Of a stretch of 14,522 nt of DNA, positions 6,426 to 12,447 are shown one piece after another (position 1 is the stretch's first letter; every line of letters starts with the position of its first letter). The notes under the pieces are model-generated. The model was given only the letters and a program-made list of their open reading frames with translations, ran no database searches and was not told the origin of the DNA. Where the stretch lies: assembly GCA_002721875.1 (NCBI GenBank), contig PBLU01000021.1, forward strand, positions 9,312-23,833. The letters are read 5' to 3'. Source of the DNA: Chloroflexota bacterium. Its GTDB lineage: Bacteria > Chloroflexota > Dehalococcoidia > UBA1151 > TMED-70. The position numbers were made by a program, and so were the translations under genes.

Positions 6426-7018
6426 TTTTTTTAATATTTATTTTTATTTTATCTTCTATCAATCTATCTACTCAATATTTGTCAAATTACAAGAATTTAG
6501 AATTTAACAAAAATGAACACTTAGGATCATCTTATATTTGGAAAAATCATTCAAAATTCGCAGGGCTCATAATATTTTTTGGAGATAGTGTAATTAAAGG
6601 TTTTTTTCCTATTTTTTTATCTAAATACATTTTAAATTTTAATGATGAATACATTTTTTTATATATTTTAATAACACAAATGATTGGCAATAATTGGTCC
6701 ATTTTTTTGAAACTTAAAGGGGGCAGAGGGATGGCAATAGCAATCGGTTCTTTGCTAGGAATAAATATTGTATTGGCTCTAATATTATACGTGACTTATA
6801 TTTCACTATATTTTGGAAAATTTAAAGATGGCGGTATTACTTGGATAGTTTCGATTATTTTTACTACGGTTATTTCATTGGGGTTTTCAATGACTGTGTT
6901 TTATTGTTACCTAGCATGTATATTTATAACCTTGCTCAAAAGAGCAACAGGAAATGAAATAAAATTTCAAAGTAATATTATAATCAATAGAATTATTTAT
7001 GACAGAGACATTAGATAA
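6413..7018 (+). CDS. PlsY-like glycerol-3-phosphate acyltransferase family membrane protein (divergent)
   Basis: Integral membrane protein of 201 residues resembling PlsY, which transfers an acyl group from acyl-phosphate to glycerol-3-phosphate. Seen: an N-terminal helix, GDSVIKGFFPIFL (57-69) like the D-x-x-K-G-x-x-P segment, GNNWSIFLKLKGGRGMA (92-108) like the G-H-N-W-P-V-F-L-x-F-K-G-G-K-G-V-A block, then LLKRATGNE and a final RIIYDR. Changes from the family: His to Asn at 93, Pro to Ser at 96, and the first motif (S-G-N-x-G-x-x-N) reads GSSYIWKN (38-45). Several conserved catalytic positions therefore differ, and activity is uncertain. It starts inside the PHP gene (13-nt overlap) and ends inside the next gene. 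It could be a repurposed paralogue; a second canonical plsY elsewhere would favour that. Confidence 0.75.
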   Translation: MEILIFLIFIFILSSINLSTQYLSNYKNLEFNKNEHLGSSYIWKNHSKFAGLIIFFGDSVIKGFFPIFLSKYILNFNDEYIFLYILITQMIGNNWSIFLKLKGGRGMAIAIGSLLGINIVLALILYVTYISLYFGKFKDGGITWIVSIIFTTVISLGFSMTVFYCYLACIFITLLKRATGNEIKFQSNIIINRIIYDRDIR

Positions 7019-7529
7019 AAAAATAATATTAAACAAATGTGCTTGTGGAAGCAAAGTTAACACTAATCTAAAATGTGGTGATGCTGAGTGCCAAGAATTT
7101 ATTTGCCCAAAATGCATGATTCAAACTAAGACCGTTCCTAAATGCAGAAAGTGTGCAAAATTGAAAAAAAATCCAGCTTTTAATCCAAACCCTAAAGAAC
7201 TTATATTAAGTTTCATGGTATGCAGTACATCTTCAGTAGCATTATCAATAGGAATCAATACTGCTTTAAAGATAATAAATAACATTGCTCCTGGAATAAT
7301 TGTTTTTTATCTTTTATTGATGGTTCCTCCATTGCTAGGATGGGCAATAGGAAATATAATTGAAAGGACTTCAAAATATAAAAAAAGTTTAACTTTGACT
7401 TTAATTGCTGGAATAAGTTCTGCAGCAGGACACCTAATAATTTCATTTGGATTCCAGGTAGACTTTTTTTACTGGCTAATTAGTCTCGCAATTACAATAT
7501 ACCTTTCTATAAACAAGGTTAAGGTTTAA
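6999..7529 (+). CDS. Eight-cysteine zinc-finger, four-helix membrane protein of unknown function
   Basis: Protein of 176 residues whose function I do not recognise. The N-terminal 55 residues hold eight cysteines (C14, C16, C26, C31, C36, C39, C49, C52), including ICPKCM and KCRKC, consistent with two zinc sites in a B-box or zinc-ribbon-like fold. The rest (about 68-170) is four hydrophobic segments, the second containing PPLLGWAIG. The architecture, a cytosolic zinc module ahead of a membrane domain, is seen in uncharacterised proteins of Actinobacteria and Chloroflexota. The ATG overlaps the end of the plsY-like gene by 20 nt and has no visible ribosome binding site, so it probably depends on coupled translation. 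Its 3' end overlaps the convergent GNAT gene by 11 nt. Confidence 0.8.
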   Translation: MTETLDKKIILNKCACGSKVNTNLKCGDAECQEFICPKCMIQTKTVPKCRKCAKLKKNPAFNPNPKELILSFMVCSTSSVALSIGINTALKIINNIAPGIIVFYLLLMVPPLLGWAIGNIIERTSKYKKSLTLTLIAGISSAAGHLIISFGFQVDFFYWLISLAITIYLSINKVKV

Positions 7530-8022
7530 GTGCTTTCTTTAAAGAATATAATTTAAAACCAATATCAGAAAATTCTGTATTGATTAGATTAAATCCATTA
7601 GATGTCCAGAATTTAAAAGCTTCTTCTTGAATTTCTGATGTACCTAAAATTAATTCATTACCATTATTTTTTTTAACCCAAGTTTCAACATTTTTTAACA
7701 ATTTTTTTGCAATACCATTATTCCTGTAACCTCTCTTTACACTGAGTCTTTTTAATCGATATTTATCTCCATCTATATACTCAGCACCAAGTGAGCCAAC
7801 AACCTTATCATCATTATTTACAGCTACCAAAAACACACCCTTTTTGCTGTAATGCGAATAAATTGAACCCAAATCTTCGTTAAGTGATCTTTTTAAATAG
7901 TTTTGAATAGCAGATTTTACGTTATTATTGTGATTTTTCGAAGTTTCAATGAGCCCATCGAAGACCATTGACTCAACTTGATCTTGATAAATATTAAGAA
8001 ATTTTTTAATTTTGATTTTCAT
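7519..8022 (-). CDS. GNAT-family N-acetyltransferase
   Basis: Acetyltransferase of the GNAT superfamily, 167 residues, substrate unknown. Seen: the beta-4 strand and acetyl-CoA pyrophosphate loop RLSVKRGYRNNGIAKKLL, with R-x-x-G-x-A at 100-105, and the C-terminal FWTSNGF typical of the last strands. The N-terminal 60 residues are helical and charged and do not match a substrate class that I know. The ATG at 8022-8020 directly follows the stop of a short upstream reading frame encoding a hydrophobic peptide. The 3' end overlaps the convergent zinc-finger gene by 11 nt. It could modify a protein N-terminus, an antibiotic or a small metabolite; the sequence does not decide. Confidence 0.88.
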   Translation of the reverse strand: MKIKIKKFLNIYQDQVESMVFDGLIETSKNHNNNVKSAIQNYLKRSLNEDLGSIYSHYSKKGVFLVAVNNDDKVVGSLGAEYIDGDKYRLKRLSVKRGYRNNGIAKKLLKNVETWVKKNNGNELILGTSEIQEEAFKFWTSNGFNLINTEFSDIGFKLYSLKKALKP

Positions 8023-8115
8023 TTAAAGACAATAATTAAATATTAATAAAATTAAAATTGCATCAATAATTGCTGCAATTACAAATATATAAGAGGGTAG
8101 TTTATTATTAAACAT
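8023..8115 (-). CDS. Possible 30-residue single-span membrane peptide upstream of GNAT
   Basis: A short frame from ATG (8115-8113) to TAA (8025-8023) encodes MFNNKLPSYIF followed by a strongly hydrophobic stretch, VIAAIIDAILILLIF, and a short NYCL tail: one membrane helix with an aspartate in its middle. Its TAA abuts the GNAT ATG with no gap, the arrangement of translationally coupled genes. TATAAT lies at 8131-8126, 10 nt before the ATG, so the transcript could be nearly leaderless, which would explain the missing ribosome binding site. A chance hydrophobic frame in AT-rich DNA is the alternative. Confidence 0.45.
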   Translation of the reverse strand: MFNNKLPSYIFVIAAIIDAILILLIFNYCL

Positions 8116-8209
8116 AAGAAGAATTATTATAACGACTTAAATAATAAAATAAAAATTACTATTAAATAAATTATATAGTAAGAAAAATTTTTATAGTATT
8201 AATACAATT
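8116..8209. promoter_or_regulatory. Divergent AT-rich promoter region
   Basis: Very AT-rich spacer between the minus-strand peptide/GNAT pair and the plus-strand SDR. On the minus strand TATAAT (8131-8126) lies 10 nt before the peptide ATG. On the plus strand TATAGT (8192-8197) lies 12 nt before the SDR ATG. Both would give leaders of only a few nucleotides. No clear -35 boxes or ribosome binding sites are present. GTATTAATAC at 8196-8205 is a small palindrome. Confidence 0.4.
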
Positions 8210-9067
8210 ATGAATAAAACAATAATAATTACAGGGTCTAATAGCGGAATTGGATTTGAATTAGCTAGAAAATTAATTTCTGAAGATTACTTTGTTATTT
8301 TGGCCTGCAGAAACAAGGTGAAAGGGTTGGATGCAGAAAAAAAACTAGGTAAAAAATCAAAGTTTATGGAGATAGATTTATCAAGTTACAAAAGTATTGA
8401 TATTTTTTCAGATAGACTAAGAAATCAAGATTTAAGTATAAATTATTTAGTTAATAACGCTGGCGTGATGTTTCACCCTAACTATTTTCTTAAGAATGGA
8501 ATAAATATAACTTTCTTTGTAAATTATATTGGCTATTATTACTTATCCTTAAAATTAATTGATATTTTAGAAAAAAATTATGATTCTAAAATAATAAATA
8601 TATCAAGTATTTCTAGCTACAGCGTTAAGGAAATCGATTGGAGCTTTTTTAATCCTAAAAATACTATTGATAATTTGAAATATAAACGCGAATTGTATTC
8701 ATACACTAATCTTTTCAGGTTAATGTTTTCAATCGAACTTTCAAATAAACTCAAACAAAGAGGTTTTAAGACCAAATCAATTGCATGCCATCCAGGGGTA
8801 GTAAAAAGTAATCTTGGAAGATATGTTTTGATATCTAAAATTATATATTCACTACCGATTTTACCCCCAACAAAAGTTGGTGTTAAACCAATATATGAAT
8901 CAATAACTAATACAAATTTTAGAGGGGGAGAATTCATTGGCTTCGATTCAAAAAATCAATGGAAAGGAAATCCGAAAATTGTTAGCCCCAATCCTCTTTG
9001 TAATAATGAAAATTTAAGAAAAATATTATGGGGAAAAACAAAGGAATTAACAGGTATAGATATATAA
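8210..9067 (+). CDS. Short-chain dehydrogenase/reductase, retinol-dehydrogenase-like, lacking catalytic Lys
   Basis: SDR of 285 residues resembling the retinol dehydrogenase/WWOX group. Seen: the cofactor loop TGSNSGIG (8-15), ACRN after strand 2 (which usually favours NADP), NNAGVM (82-87), the tetrad Asn N105, serines at 132-133 and 135-136, and HPGVVKSNL (194-202). The active-site Y163 is present in LYSYTNLFRLMF, but the Lys expected four residues later (Y-x-x-x-K) is Asn 167, coded AAT. No other Lys fits. The Lys normally lowers the tyrosine pKa and binds the nicotinamide ribose, so activity may be reduced or changed. It appears to be a single-gene unit, divergent from the GNAT pair. The ATG lacks a ribosome binding site. 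Confidence 0.88.
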   Translation: MNKTIIITGSNSGIGFELARKLISEDYFVILACRNKVKGLDAEKKLGKKSKFMEIDLSSYKSIDIFSDRLRNQDLSINYLVNNAGVMFHPNYFLKNGINITFFVNYIGYYYLSLKLIDILEKNYDSKIINISSISSYSVKEIDWSFFNPKNTIDNLKYKRELYSYTNLFRLMFSIELSNKLKQRGFKTKSIACHPGVVKSNLGRYVLISKIIYSLPILPPTKVGVKPIYESITNTNFRGGEFIGFDSKNQWKGNPKIVSPNPLCNNENLRKILWGKTKELTGIDI

Positions 9068-9092
9068 ATTTTTAATTGTTAAACCTAAGCCC

Positions 9093-9122
9093 TTGACAGT
9101 GAAAGAAAAATTGTGATATAAT
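9093..9122 (+). promoter_or_regulatory. Strong extended sigma-70 promoter
   Basis: TTGACA (9093-9098), 18-bp spacer, TATAAT (9117-9122), with TGA directly before the -10 (extended -10). Both hexamers are perfect consensus, the best promoter in the window. Predicted transcription start is about 9129-9131, that is, at the foot of the terminator hairpin at 9132-9159. The next gene downstream is the lactonase-like gene. Confidence 0.85.
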
Positions 9123-9131
9123 ATTCTTATT

Positions 9132-9159
9132 GTTCGGTAAAAAACCGGACTTTTTTTTT
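9132..9159 (+). terminator. Intrinsic terminator hairpin directly downstream of the promoter
   Basis: Stem 9132-9138 (GTTCGGT) with 9144-9150 (ACCGGAC), seven pairs including one G-U, loop AAAAA, followed by nine T (9151-9159). It can serve as terminator of the SDR gene, which ends at 9067. It also lies at the very 5' end of any RNA started from the TTGACA/TATAAT promoter at 9093-9122. Confidence 0.82.
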
Positions 9160-9181
9160 GCCATTTTTTTTATTTTTTCAT

Positions 9182-9204
9182 TTTAATGTATCCTAAACAT
9201 TAAA
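9182..9204 (+). promoter_or_regulatory. Stem-loop just upstream of the lactonase ribosome binding site
   Basis: TTTAATGT (9182-9189) and ACATTAAA (9197-9204) form an 8-bp AT-rich stem with a 7-nt loop, ending 6 nt before AAGGAG (9211-9216). It is not complementary to the terminator arms at 9132-9150, so it does not make an obvious two-state switch with them. It may be an operator dyad or an mRNA hairpin. Confidence 0.35.
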
Positions 9205-9222
9205 TATTTTAAGGAGTATATT

Positions 9223-10314
9223 TTGAATAATTTTGATCATTTTGCATTTATCGGCACTTACACAAAGGGTAATGTAGTTAATGAAGGAGTAGAAAGTAAA
9301 GGAATTTACGTACTTGGCTATGATTCAGAAAATGGTGAATTAAGTCTTCTAAACACAGCTTTTGAAAAAGATAATCCTTCTTTCTTATCAATATCTCCTG
9401 ATGGAAAATATTTATACTCTGTTGGCGAAATAGATGACGAAAGAGGCGGAGCTTTATCATCATATCTTATTGAAAAAGAGACTGCTTCTTTATCAATAAT
9501 TAATTCAATATCTACTGGTTCAAGTGGGCCATGCCATTTAATGACAGATTCTTCTGGATCTATTTTATTGGTAGCAAATTATGCAGGTGGAGCATCTACG
9601 TTAGCAAAAATAAATGATGATGGTAGTTTAGAAGAAGAAGTTCAAGTAATAAAACATCAAGGATCTAGCATAAATCCAGAAAGACAAATGGAGCCACATG
9701 CTCATTCGATAAATATTTCGCCATCTGGGAAATATGCACTTGTACCAGATCTAGGAACAGATAAGGTCATTATTTATAAGATAGATATGTTATCAAAAAA
9801 ACTTATCCCAAATGATCCGGCTTTCGTAAAAGTAGCACCTGGTATGGGGCCAAGGCATTTAGAATTTCACCCTAATGGAAAAGTGGTATATGTAATTCAC
9901 GAATTAGGAGCACATATATCAGTATTTGATTTTGATGATCAGGATGGAAAATTAATTGAAATTCAATCAATATCAACACTTCCTTATTTGCATGATCAAA
10001 AAAGTTGTGCAGACATACATATTAGCCCTGATGGAAAATATTTATACGGATCTAACAGAGGGCATGACAGTTTGGCAATCTATAAAGTTTCAGATGATGG
10101 TAGACAATTAGAAAATATTGATTATCAGTCTACTTTAGGCAAAACACCAAGAAATTTTGCTATTGACCCAAATGGTAACTTTTTATTAGCTGCCAATCAA
10201 GATTCGAACGACATATTCACGTTTAAAATCAATAAGGGAAATGGAAAGCTTGACCCTACAGGTTCAAAAATAAATATTCCGTACCCTGTTTGTATAAAAT
10301 TTTTAGAGAGGTAA
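9223..10314 (+). CDS. Lactonase family beta-propeller protein (6-phosphogluconolactonase-like)
   Basis: Seven-bladed beta-propeller of the YbhE/Pgl type (Pfam lactonase family), 363 residues, probably hydrolysing 6-phosphogluconolactone or a related sugar lactone. Seen: start FAFIGTYT, GIYVLGYD, repeated blade motifs ISPDGKYLYSVGE, ISPSGKYALVPDLGTDK, FHPNGKVVYVIHE and ISPDGKYLYGSNRGHDS, and the hallmark EPHAHS with GPRHLEFHP. No signal peptide, so it is cytoplasmic. The TTG start is fixed by AAGGAG 6 nt upstream. A terminator-like hairpin and a second stem-loop precede it in the leader. The lipase gene starts 3 nt after its stop. No glucose-6-phosphate or 6-phosphogluconate dehydrogenase is near, so a pentose phosphate role is not shown by context. 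Confidence 0.9.
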   Translation: MNNFDHFAFIGTYTKGNVVNEGVESKGIYVLGYDSENGELSLLNTAFEKDNPSFLSISPDGKYLYSVGEIDDERGGALSSYLIEKETASLSIINSISTGSSGPCHLMTDSSGSILLVANYAGGASTLAKINDDGSLEEEVQVIKHQGSSINPERQMEPHAHSINISPSGKYALVPDLGTDKVIIYKIDMLSKKLIPNDPAFVKVAPGMGPRHLEFHPNGKVVYVIHELGAHISVFDFDDQDGKLIEIQSISTLPYLHDQKSCADIHISPDGKYLYGSNRGHDSLAIYKVSDDGRQLENIDYQSTLGKTPRNFAIDPNGNFLLAANQDSNDIFTFKINKGNGKLDPTGSKINIPYPVCIKFLER

Positions 10315-10317
10315 AAA

Positions 10318-11649
10318 ATGGTCTTTAATAAAAAAATATTCACTTTAACTAAATTTACTCTAATTATATTTCTTTTGATTGGATGTAATGTTGAAAAAAC
10401 TGATGAAGAGGGAAATCAAATTAGCGAAAAAGATTTAAAAGCTACTTCATCAGCAAAAGAACAGAAAACACTCAGCTTAAATATTGATAAAGACCAATTA
10501 AAAAGTAATGAAAAAAAATTATTGTCAAATCCAATTTTAAATCCGCTTAGTTCTTTTTCAACTGATACTTTAAAAACAACTATGAGATCTCTACAGCATA
10601 CATATTGGGTCATGGCAGAAGCAGAGGAAATGAAAGATTATTTAGATACCGCTGGAATAAAATTAGTTGGAGAGCCAATCGTTCCTGGAAATGATAAAAA
10701 GGCAGAATTTTTGGATTACGGTATTGTTATGAGCGGTGGCCAAGCATATGTAGTTACTGAAATGGATAAAGTAATTGTTGCCTTCAGGGACACTGGAAGT
10801 GATAAAAGGTGGGAGAGAATTTTAAATATGCTTACAGATGCTAGAGCAACACTAAAAAAAATGTCTTATTTAGATAATTCTGAATTTTCAGAAATTAAGG
10901 CTCACGAAGGATTTGTTAGTGAATACATGCTTTTTAGAGAAAAGGTAATTGAATACGTTGGAATGCATCCTGAAAAAGAAATTCATGTAGTTGGGCACAG
11001 CTTGGGAGGTGCACTTGCTACTCTTGCTAGCTTCGATATTGCATCAACGTTAGATAGAGAAGTAAATACTATAACTTTTGGGGCACCAAGAGTTGGGACA
11101 GGTGAGTTTAGAAATGCCTTTGAAAAATTACCAATTAATCTATTTAGGGTAGTCGTTGCAAATGACCCAATAGCAAGAATTCCTGGAATGTTAATTCCTT
11201 ATGAACACGTAGGTCAGTTAATTCAGATTGATGAATCAGGAAATATGTATGATCCTTCTGAAATTAACACCGCAATTTTATTCACTCAAAGAGATTTCAC
11301 TAACCATTACAAATCATCATATTATTTTGGAATTGTTGGCCTTTACACTCTTTGTGAAAATGAAGAGTATTTAAAATGTAACAATCAAATAACTAAGTCA
11401 CTTGCAGAAGCAGAAAGGGAATCTCAAGAACAATTTTGGAAGAAAATTCCTTTGGATAAAGTAAATTTTCCAGCTGATAAATTACCTGTAGATAAAATAC
11501 CTGTAACAAAGATGCTTGATTTAAAAGACAGACTTTCTTCATTAACTGGAAAACTTGGAAAAATGAAACCATGGGAGCAAATTCCATGGGATAATGTTCC
11601 TGACCAGTTAGATGACGTTATTCCTGAAGAAAACATTCCTTGGGACTAA
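10318..11649 (+). CDS. Class 3 lipase lipoprotein
   Basis: Predicted membrane-anchored lipase, 443 residues. Seen: a lysine-containing N-terminus and hydrophobic run ending in lipobox L20-I-G-C23, so the mature protein should be lipidated at C23 and exported. A polar linker follows (about 24-85). The lipase class 3 alpha/beta fold has nucleophile S228 in GHSLGGALATLA, acid D283 in NDPIARIPG, and probably H330 in TNHYKSSYYFG. After about residue 373 comes a proline-rich tail of repeated short units (IPLDK, FPADK, PVDK, IPVTK, then IPWD twice) reaching the last residue. The tail is not part of the known catalytic fold and may contact envelope or substrate. Ribosome binding site GAGAGG. It follows the lactonase by 3 nt and is probably cotranscribed with it. 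Substrate unknown. Confidence 0.9.
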   Translation: MVFNKKIFTLTKFTLIIFLLIGCNVEKTDEEGNQISEKDLKATSSAKEQKTLSLNIDKDQLKSNEKKLLSNPILNPLSSFSTDTLKTTMRSLQHTYWVMAEAEEMKDYLDTAGIKLVGEPIVPGNDKKAEFLDYGIVMSGGQAYVVTEMDKVIVAFRDTGSDKRWERILNMLTDARATLKKMSYLDNSEFSEIKAHEGFVSEYMLFREKVIEYVGMHPEKEIHVVGHSLGGALATLASFDIASTLDREVNTITFGAPRVGTGEFRNAFEKLPINLFRVVVANDPIARIPGMLIPYEHVGQLIQIDESGNMYDPSEINTAILFTQRDFTNHYKSSYYFGIVGLYTLCENEEYLKCNNQITKSLAEAERESQEQFWKKIPLDKVNFPADKLPVDKIPVTKMLDLKDRLSSLTGKLGKMKPWEQIPWDNVPDQLDDVIPEENIPWD

Positions 11650-12405
11650 TTACCTAATTGAATATCCTCCATCTACCGGAATAAAGGTGCCAGTTACAAA
11701 GTCTGACGCAGACGAAGCTAAAAAAATTGCTGTTCCTGCCAAATCATCAGGAACTCCCCACCTGCCTGCAGGAATCCTGGAAGTTACAAGGTCAGCATCT
11801 TTTGGAAAATTTTTCTTAAATCCGTCAGTCATATTTGTTGTAATGTATCCAGGCAAAATTGAATTTACTTGAATATTATGTTCTGCCCAAGCAATTGCAC
11901 AACTTTTACTATATTGCACAACTCCTCCTTTGCTTGCAGCATATACTGACGCATGCCCAGCCCCAAAAATAGTCATCATTGAACCAATATTAATTATTTT
12001 TCCACCATTATTATTTTTCATTTGATCAAAAATTAAAGACGAAAAATAATGTATGCTTGTCAAATTTACATCCATAACATATTTCCAGTCTTCAGGTGTT
12101 AATTTTTCAGGAGGTTTTCTAATACTGGTTCCCGCGTTGTTTACTAAAATATCTACTTCGCCAAATCTACTGTTAACACTACCTATTGTTTCTTTTACTG
12201 AATCATAATTAATAACATCACAGATGAAATAATCAGCAATACCACCATTTGAAATTATTTTTTCTTTAACGCTTTCGCACTTTTTTTTATCTCTACCAAT
12301 TATTGCAACTTTGGAGCCAGCACTTGCAAACCCCTTTGCAATACCTTCGCCAATCCCTCCATTGCCACCGGTAACAATTGATACTTTATCTTTTAAGCTA
12401 AACAA
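11650..12405 (-). CDS. Classical short-chain dehydrogenase/reductase (KduD/gluconate 5-dehydrogenase-like)
   Basis: Classical SDR oxidoreductase of 251 residues. Seen: TGGNGGIG cofactor loop (12-19), NNAG (89-92), N114, S142, Y155 and K159 in YAASK, then PGYITTNMT and a C-terminal GTFIPVDGGYS. The catalytic tetrad is complete, unlike the SDR at 8210-9067. The pattern resembles sugar-acid dehydrogenases and 3-oxoacyl reductases; the exact substrate cannot be read. The start is TTG (12405-12403) with AGGAG 6 nt upstream, fitting the usual N-terminus. It is divergent from the CoA-transferase with only 42 bp between, so the two may share control. Its stop codon directly abuts that of the convergent lipase gene. 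Confidence 0.92.
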   Translation of the reverse strand: MFSLKDKVSIVTGGNGGIGEGIAKGFASAGSKVAIIGRDKKKCESVKEKIISNGGIADYFICDVINYDSVKETIGSVNSRFGEVDILVNNAGTSIRKPPEKLTPEDWKYVMDVNLTSIHYFSSLIFDQMKNNNGGKIINIGSMMTIFGAGHASVYAASKGGVVQYSKSCAIAWAEHNIQVNSILPGYITTNMTDGFKKNFPKDADLVTSRIPAGRWGVPDDLAGTAIFLASSASDFVTGTFIPVDGGYSIR

Positions 12406-12447
12406 ATTATTCTCCTAACTAAATAATATGTTAAGGATATTTAAACA
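12406..12447. promoter_or_regulatory. 42-bp divergent spacer with two ribosome binding sites
   Basis: Holds AGGAG for the SDR (minus strand, 12416-12412) and AAGGA for the CoA-transferase (12433-12437). TAATAT-like hexamers in the middle could act as -10 for either direction. The -35 elements would have to lie inside the opposite coding sequence, so leaders must be very short and the two promoters interlocked. Confidence 0.45.

Noticed and set aside
7535..7546. Perfect 12-bp palindrome TTCTTTAAAGAA near a convergent junction
   Set aside because: It lies in the GNAT coding end, is AT-rich, has no U-tract, and is likely chance.
8617..8937. 106-codon frame antisense to the SDR gene
   Set aside because: No recognisable domain and fully inside a well-supported SDR gene on the other strand.
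9132..9204. A two-state riboswitch in the lactonase leader
   Set aside because: The two stem-loops share no complementary arms and the leader (about 90 nt) shows no conserved riboswitch core that I recognise.
11612..11872. Plus-strand frame crossing the lipase/SDR junction
   Set aside because: Most of it is antisense to the C-terminus of the classical SDR; no support of its own.
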